Shown here one piece after another: positions 13,970-16,451 of a stretch of 16,451 nucleotides of DNA. The notes under the pieces are model-generated. The model was not told where the DNA came from, searched no databases, and saw nothing but the letters and a program-made list of their open reading frames with translations. Source of the DNA: Oscillospiraceae bacterium (GTDB lineage Bacteria; Bacillota; Clostridia; Oscillospirales; Ruminococcaceae); assembly GCA_017544185.1 (NCBI GenBank), contig JAFYEQ010000356.1, positions 1-16,451 of the forward strand. Reading direction: 5' to 3'. Position numbers and translations under genes: made by a program. The stretch's first letter is position 1; each line of letters opens with the position of its first letter.

Positions 13970-14442
13970 GGAGCGACCAAACCTCTTTCATCTATCTCGG
14001 TGTCCATGCATACGCCTCTGTCCTTGTATCTCTTCAGGACGAAATGGGTGGATGTGGACACTACTCCGTCAAGTGTGGAGAGCCTTCTTGCCACGAAGAG
14101 GGCTATCTCCTTATAGTCGGTACCGCTGAGGGTAACAGCCAGATCGAAGGACCCGGACATGAGGTATACGCTCTCCACGCCGTCAAAGCCCATGATCGTG
14201 TTAGCCAGCTCGTCAAAGCCCTGCTTCGCCTTGGGGGTCACCTTCACCTCGATAAAGCAGGTGAGGGCGTTCTTGTCCGCCAGCTCTTCGTTTATTATGG
14301 CCTGATAGCCTCTGATGGTGCCGTTGTTCTCGTAGGCGGCTATTTTCGCGGCCACCGCCGCTTCGGTCATGCCCGTCATGGTGGCGAGCTCGGATGTGCT
14401 CAGTCTGGCGTTCTCTTTGAGCAATGTTAGCAGCTGATCCAT
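13966..14442 (-). CDS. Lrp/AsnC family transcriptional regulator
   Basis: This 158-residue regulator has an N-terminal winged helix-turn-helix (about 1-50; LLTLLKENARLSTSELATMT followed by the recognition helix TEAAVAAKIAAYE) and a C-terminal RAM domain (about 60-140) with FIEVKVTPKAKQ and GVESVYLMSGSFDLAVTLSG, which binds amino acids and mediates oligomers. Start: GGAGG lies 6 nt before ATG 14442. It overlaps the aminotransferase by 4 nt, and as first gene of the leftward operon may control it. A TATACT (14470-14465) could be a weak -10, with no good -35. Family call is firm; ligand unknown. Confidence 0.94.
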   Translation of the reverse strand: MDQLLTLLKENARLSTSELATMTGMTEAAVAAKIAAYENNGTIRGYQAIINEELADKNALTCFIEVKVTPKAKQGFDELANTIMGFDGVESVYLMSGSFDLAVTLSGTDYKEIALFVARRLSTLDGVVSTSTHFVLKRYKDRGVCMDTEIDERGLVAP

Positions 14443-14500
14443 ATTAGACCTCCGTTATTGATCCAGTATATGTAAGTTAGAAGTTATGGGCGAGTCGAAC

Positions 14501-14588
14501 GTTGAGAGTCGAGCATCTCCTCTGTAGGGGCGGACCTGCGTGTCCGCCCTTTTGCAGACCCGATCCGGTCGATATCTAAACTCTCAAC
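14501..14588. repeat. REP-like hairpin flanked by 9-bp inverted repeats
   Basis: A hairpin GGGCGGAC (14528-14535)/GTCCGCCC (14542-14549) with loop CTGCGT, followed on the plus strand by TTTT, sits between GTTGAGAGT (14501-14509) and its inverse ACTCTCAAC (14580-14588). CTGTAGGGGCGG-type hairpins are dispersed repeats in related genomes as I recall. It lies between the membrane protein stop and the lrp-like start, and may end leftward transcription. Confidence 0.65.
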
Positions 14589-14589
14589 A

Positions 14590-15837
14590 CTATTTACTAT
14601 CCTTCTCGTTCTTGGCTCCCGACTGTGAGGCGAGCTTCCTGCTCACGATCAGGATGCGTATAAGGTATATACCGAGCATGAGGCAGGCGAGGGATATGCT
14701 GACCAGCCACATGACGGCGTTCATGGCGTATTCGTGATAGAACAGCGCGTATATCATGGAGTACGCGCCCATGGCCACCATGCCGAAGAATATCATCAGT
14801 ACCGCCTTCGGGCTCGACTTCTGGGAGAAGGTGGGATCGTAGGATATGGACACGAAGGCCTGTACCACCGCGAACATGGCGGTAAGGGCGAATATAGCCA
14901 TGAAGAGGGGAGCGTTGTCCGCATCGTGGGCGGGTATGGAGAATATCTGTATCTGCTCGGGTGCAGCGTCGTGGTAGCTGTAGTCGTAGCGGATAGTATA
15001 GGACGTGTATACGCTTCTGAAGGGGAAGGACCACATCACCAGCATGGCCAGCGTTATGTACATCACTGTGCCTACCACGCCGAAGGAGCGTCCTCTTGCG
15101 AAGAGGCGCAGCTTGTCGTCGCCGTAGGTGACCTCGTTCCTGCCGCTGCCCAGTGTGATCAGGGACAGTATCACGAATATCACCGCTCCGCCGGATATGG
15201 GGAAGGGGAGCCCTATGGAAGTAAGGGACGAGAGCACGAAGACTACGGACATGCCGATCTGGGTGGTGAAGGAGATCAGGCTCAGACGCCTCAGGGAGCC
15301 CGTGAGCTCGGGGGATCTGGTCAGCTTCCCCACGGACTTGATCAGCTCGTCTCCCGATGAGCCCGTCAGATCCGCTGTGGATATGAAGGCCATGCGGTAG
15401 AGCGTGTCCGCCGACGCCATGATGCCCAGCACCGCACCTACTAAGAGGGTGCTGCTGACGATCGACAGCGCAGTCAGTACAAGGTCCCCGCCCGTGTCGT
15501 CGACTATGAGGTACAACCGGGACAGGGCACAGGCCACCGCCGCCAGCGCCGACATCAGAGAGCCTACGCCGCTGACATCGCTGATATACCCCGTGACCTT
15601 CGGGTCTAAGGACTTGCTGTGCTCCCGCAGCATCGCTCGGGATATCCCCTTGCGGCTCAGGATGATGTTCATCACGAGCACCGCCAGCGTGAGCAGCAGC
15701 GCAGTGGAACAGGCCTCGGGAGCAGAGCCGTCCATAGGGGGTATGGAGGCGGCCGCCGCTGCGAGGGCGAGTATTATGAACTTGTCAGATAATGTATCTG
15801 TAATGGCAGTGAGTATGCCGGGTGATCTGTTTTTCAT
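14590..15837 (-). CDS. polytopic membrane protein of unknown function
   Basis: This is an unrecognised 415-residue integral membrane protein. By eye it has about ten hydrophobic segments, near 20-34, 44-60, 91-112, 118-141, 185-208, 213-230, 253-273, 309-331, 345-366 and 373-398. The hydrophilic loop 142-184 contains SADTLYRM and basic/acidic residues; the loop 274-308 is rich in Tyr/Asp. No signature of a known transporter family, kinase or GGDEF was found. The SD AGAGG lies 8 nt before ATG 15837. Its own consensus promoter is at 15870-15898, so it is read separately from the operon downstream, although the repeat region between may not fully stop transcription. Function unknown; a transporter or sensor is conceivable. 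Confidence 0.85.
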   Translation of the reverse strand: MKNRSPGILTAITDTLSDKFIILALAAAAASIPPMDGSAPEACSTALLLTLAVLVMNIILSRKGISRAMLREHSKSLDPKVTGYISDVSGVGSLMSALAAVACALSRLYLIVDDTGGDLVLTALSIVSSTLLVGAVLGIMASADTLYRMAFISTADLTGSSGDELIKSVGKLTRSPELTGSLRRLSLISFTTQIGMSVVFVLSSLTSIGLPFPISGGAVIFVILSLITLGSGRNEVTYGDDKLRLFARGRSFGVVGTVMYITLAMLVMWSFPFRSVYTSYTIRYDYSYHDAAPEQIQIFSIPAHDADNAPLFMAIFALTAMFAVVQAFVSISYDPTFSQKSSPKAVLMIFFGMVAMGAYSMIYALFYHEYAMNAVMWLVSISLACLMLGIYLIRILIVSRKLASQSGAKNEKDSK

Positions 15838-15869
15838 GATATGCCTCTGATGATATTGATATCTAATGT

Positions 15870-15898
15870 ATTATACCACTTTTGAGCATATATGTCAA
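15870..15898 (-). promoter_or_regulatory. promoter of the polytopic membrane protein
   Basis: Perfect TTGACA (15898-15893) and TATAAT (15875-15870) on the minus strand with a 17-nt spacer; the start would be near 15863, leaving a leader of about 26 nt before the SD and ATG 15837. Confidence 0.85.
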
Positions 15899-15923
15899 GT
15901 ATCACATAGAAGGCATGATACGG

Positions 15924-15952
15924 CGAAAAGCGGCTGCTTTCGGGGCTTTTTT
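15924..15952 (+). terminator. terminator-like hairpin with T6 tract
   Basis: CGAAAAGC (15924-15931)/GCTTTCG (15936-15942, one bulged A), loop GGCT, then GGGC and six T (15947-15952). It reads like an intrinsic terminator on the plus strand, yet no plus-strand gene precedes it within the divergent intergenic region. Confidence 0.4.
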
Positions 15953-15973
15953 GGTGCGTATCGTTCGCTTTCC

Positions 15974-16016
15974 GCGGGTATACCGCAGATCTGGGAGATC
16001 TTACCAGATCTTGCGG
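15974..16016. other. alternative hairpins sharing one arm upstream of the rplU promoter
   Basis: GCGG (15974-15977) can pair with CCGC (15983-15986), but that CCGC also starts a longer arm (15983-15994) pairing with 16004-16016 (CCGCAGATCTGG/CCAGATCTTGCGG, one bulge; AGATCT occurs three times). It lies upstream of the rplU -35, so it is not in the main rplU transcript. Besides the two promoters, the leader and these hairpins, the 338-nt gap holds nothing I can identify. Confidence 0.4.
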
Positions 16017-16057
16017 GAAGTGCAGGTATATTTTCTACATCGTTTGCGCGTTTCCCC

Positions 16058-16087
16058 TTGACAAAGGGCATGGGGATGTGTTATAAT
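16058..16087 (+). promoter_or_regulatory. rplU promoter (consensus sigma-A)
   Basis: TTGACA (16058-16063) and TATAAT (16082-16087), both perfect, 18-nt spacer. Expected start near 16094, about 82 nt before the rplU ATG. Confidence 0.88.
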
Positions 16088-16093
16088 GATATT

Positions 16094-16175
16094 TGCCGCA
16101 TGGAACGGGCCCCCTAAGATATGCGCGTCATATCGCCCTATACAGCGAGTTCTTTATAAAAGGCAGGTGCCATAA
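16094..16175 (+). promoter_or_regulatory. short rplU 5' leader, candidate L21 leader
   Basis: The leader contains GATATG (16118-16123)/CATATC (16129-16134) with loop CGCGT, and GGGCCCC-like sequence before it. An L21 leader is known upstream of rplU in Firmicutes; I cannot confirm this one by eye. Confidence 0.4.
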
Positions 16176-16451
16176 ATGTACGCAGTGATCGAAACAGGCG
16201 GAAAGCAGTATCAGGTCAAGGAGGGCGATGAGATCTTCATCGAGAAGCTCCCCTATGACGCAGACGATACCGTTATCTTTGACAAGGTCGTAGCAGTTGG
16301 CGGCGATTCCCTGAACGTAGGTGCTCCCTATGTAGCAGGCGCTTCTGTTGAGGCTAAGGTCATCAAGAACGGCAAGTCCAAGAAGATAACTGTCTTCACC
16401 TATAAGCCCAAGAAGGCTTCTTCCCACAGGAAGCAGGGCCACAGACAGCCC
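16176..16451 (+). CDS. rplU: 50S ribosomal protein L21 (3' end cut by window)
   Basis: The first 92 codons of bL21 are present, starting [14 protein letters not shown] and continuing [59 protein letters not shown], the conserved end region; about ten residues are missing at the right edge. The ATG at 16176 has a modest SD (AAAGG and AGGTG upstream). It has its own promoter and leader. In Firmicutes the next genes are usually ysxB/prp (cysteine protease) and rpmA (L27), which lie beyond the window. Certain. Confidence 0.97.
   Translation, partial: MYAVIETGGKQYQVKEGDEIFIEKLPYDADDTVIFDKVVAVGGDSLNVGAPYVAGASVEAKVIKNGKSKKITVFTYKPKKASSHRKQGHRQP

Noticed and set aside
1..16451. CRISPR array, prophage, integrative element or tRNA
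   Set aside because: No regularly spaced repeats, integrase, transposase, structural phage gene or tRNA-like sequence seen; the direct repeats at 8811 and 8906 are only two copies.

Overview
The window looks like chromosomal DNA of a Gram-positive Clostridia/Oscillospiraceae-type bacterium; a Ruminococcus-like host is my inference. Pointers are a Gram-positive-type signal peptidase I, the rplS-lepB-rbgA-rnhB-yraN neighbourhood, strong Shine-Dalgarno sites, consensus TTGACA/TATAAT promoters, heavy use of the isoleucine codon ATA, and CTGTAGGGGCGG-type hairpin repeats. I see no phage, integrase, transposase, CRISPR, rRNA or tRNA. It is mostly housekeeping DNA with a few odd insertions.

Left block (plus strand, 338-8551). 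A consensus promoter and a structured leader precede rplS (ribosomal protein L19). Then come lepB (signal peptidase I), a terminator, rbgA (50S-assembly GTPase), rnhB (RNase HII) and yraN (UPF0102), followed by thrC (threonine synthase) and a metallophosphoesterase. Three related single-pass membrane proteins of unknown function sit around rnhB (one before, two after). The block ends in a pseudogene carrying both an in-frame amber codon and a ~113-bp insertion of a long palindromic element; removing the insertion restores a clean C-terminus. A strong hairpin at 8562-8592 separates the two convergent blocks.

Right block (minus strand, 14442 down to 8602). This is a tightly packed run read right to left: Lrp/AsnC regulator, class I aminotransferase, C39-like putative cysteine peptidase, ispE (isoprenoid precursor kinase), a eukaryotic-type hisA (histidine biosynthesis), an orphan MacB/LolD-type ABC ATPase, an FMN-binding PNPOx-like protein, a GNAT acetyltransferase and, after a gap with a 25-bp direct repeat, a 47-residue membrane protein. 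Four junctions are ATGA overlaps and two have 2-nt gaps, so most of this is probably one operon. Amino-acid metabolism recurs (thrC, aminotransferase with Lrp, hisA), but no full pathway is present.

Right end. A ten-helix membrane protein of unknown function is read leftward from its own consensus promoter. Divergent from it, a consensus promoter and short leader drive rplU (L21), which is cut by the window end. The most interesting items are the palindromic insertion in the pseudogene, the three-member membrane paralog family around rnhB, the eukaryote-type HisA fused by overlap to ispE, and the C39-like protein.
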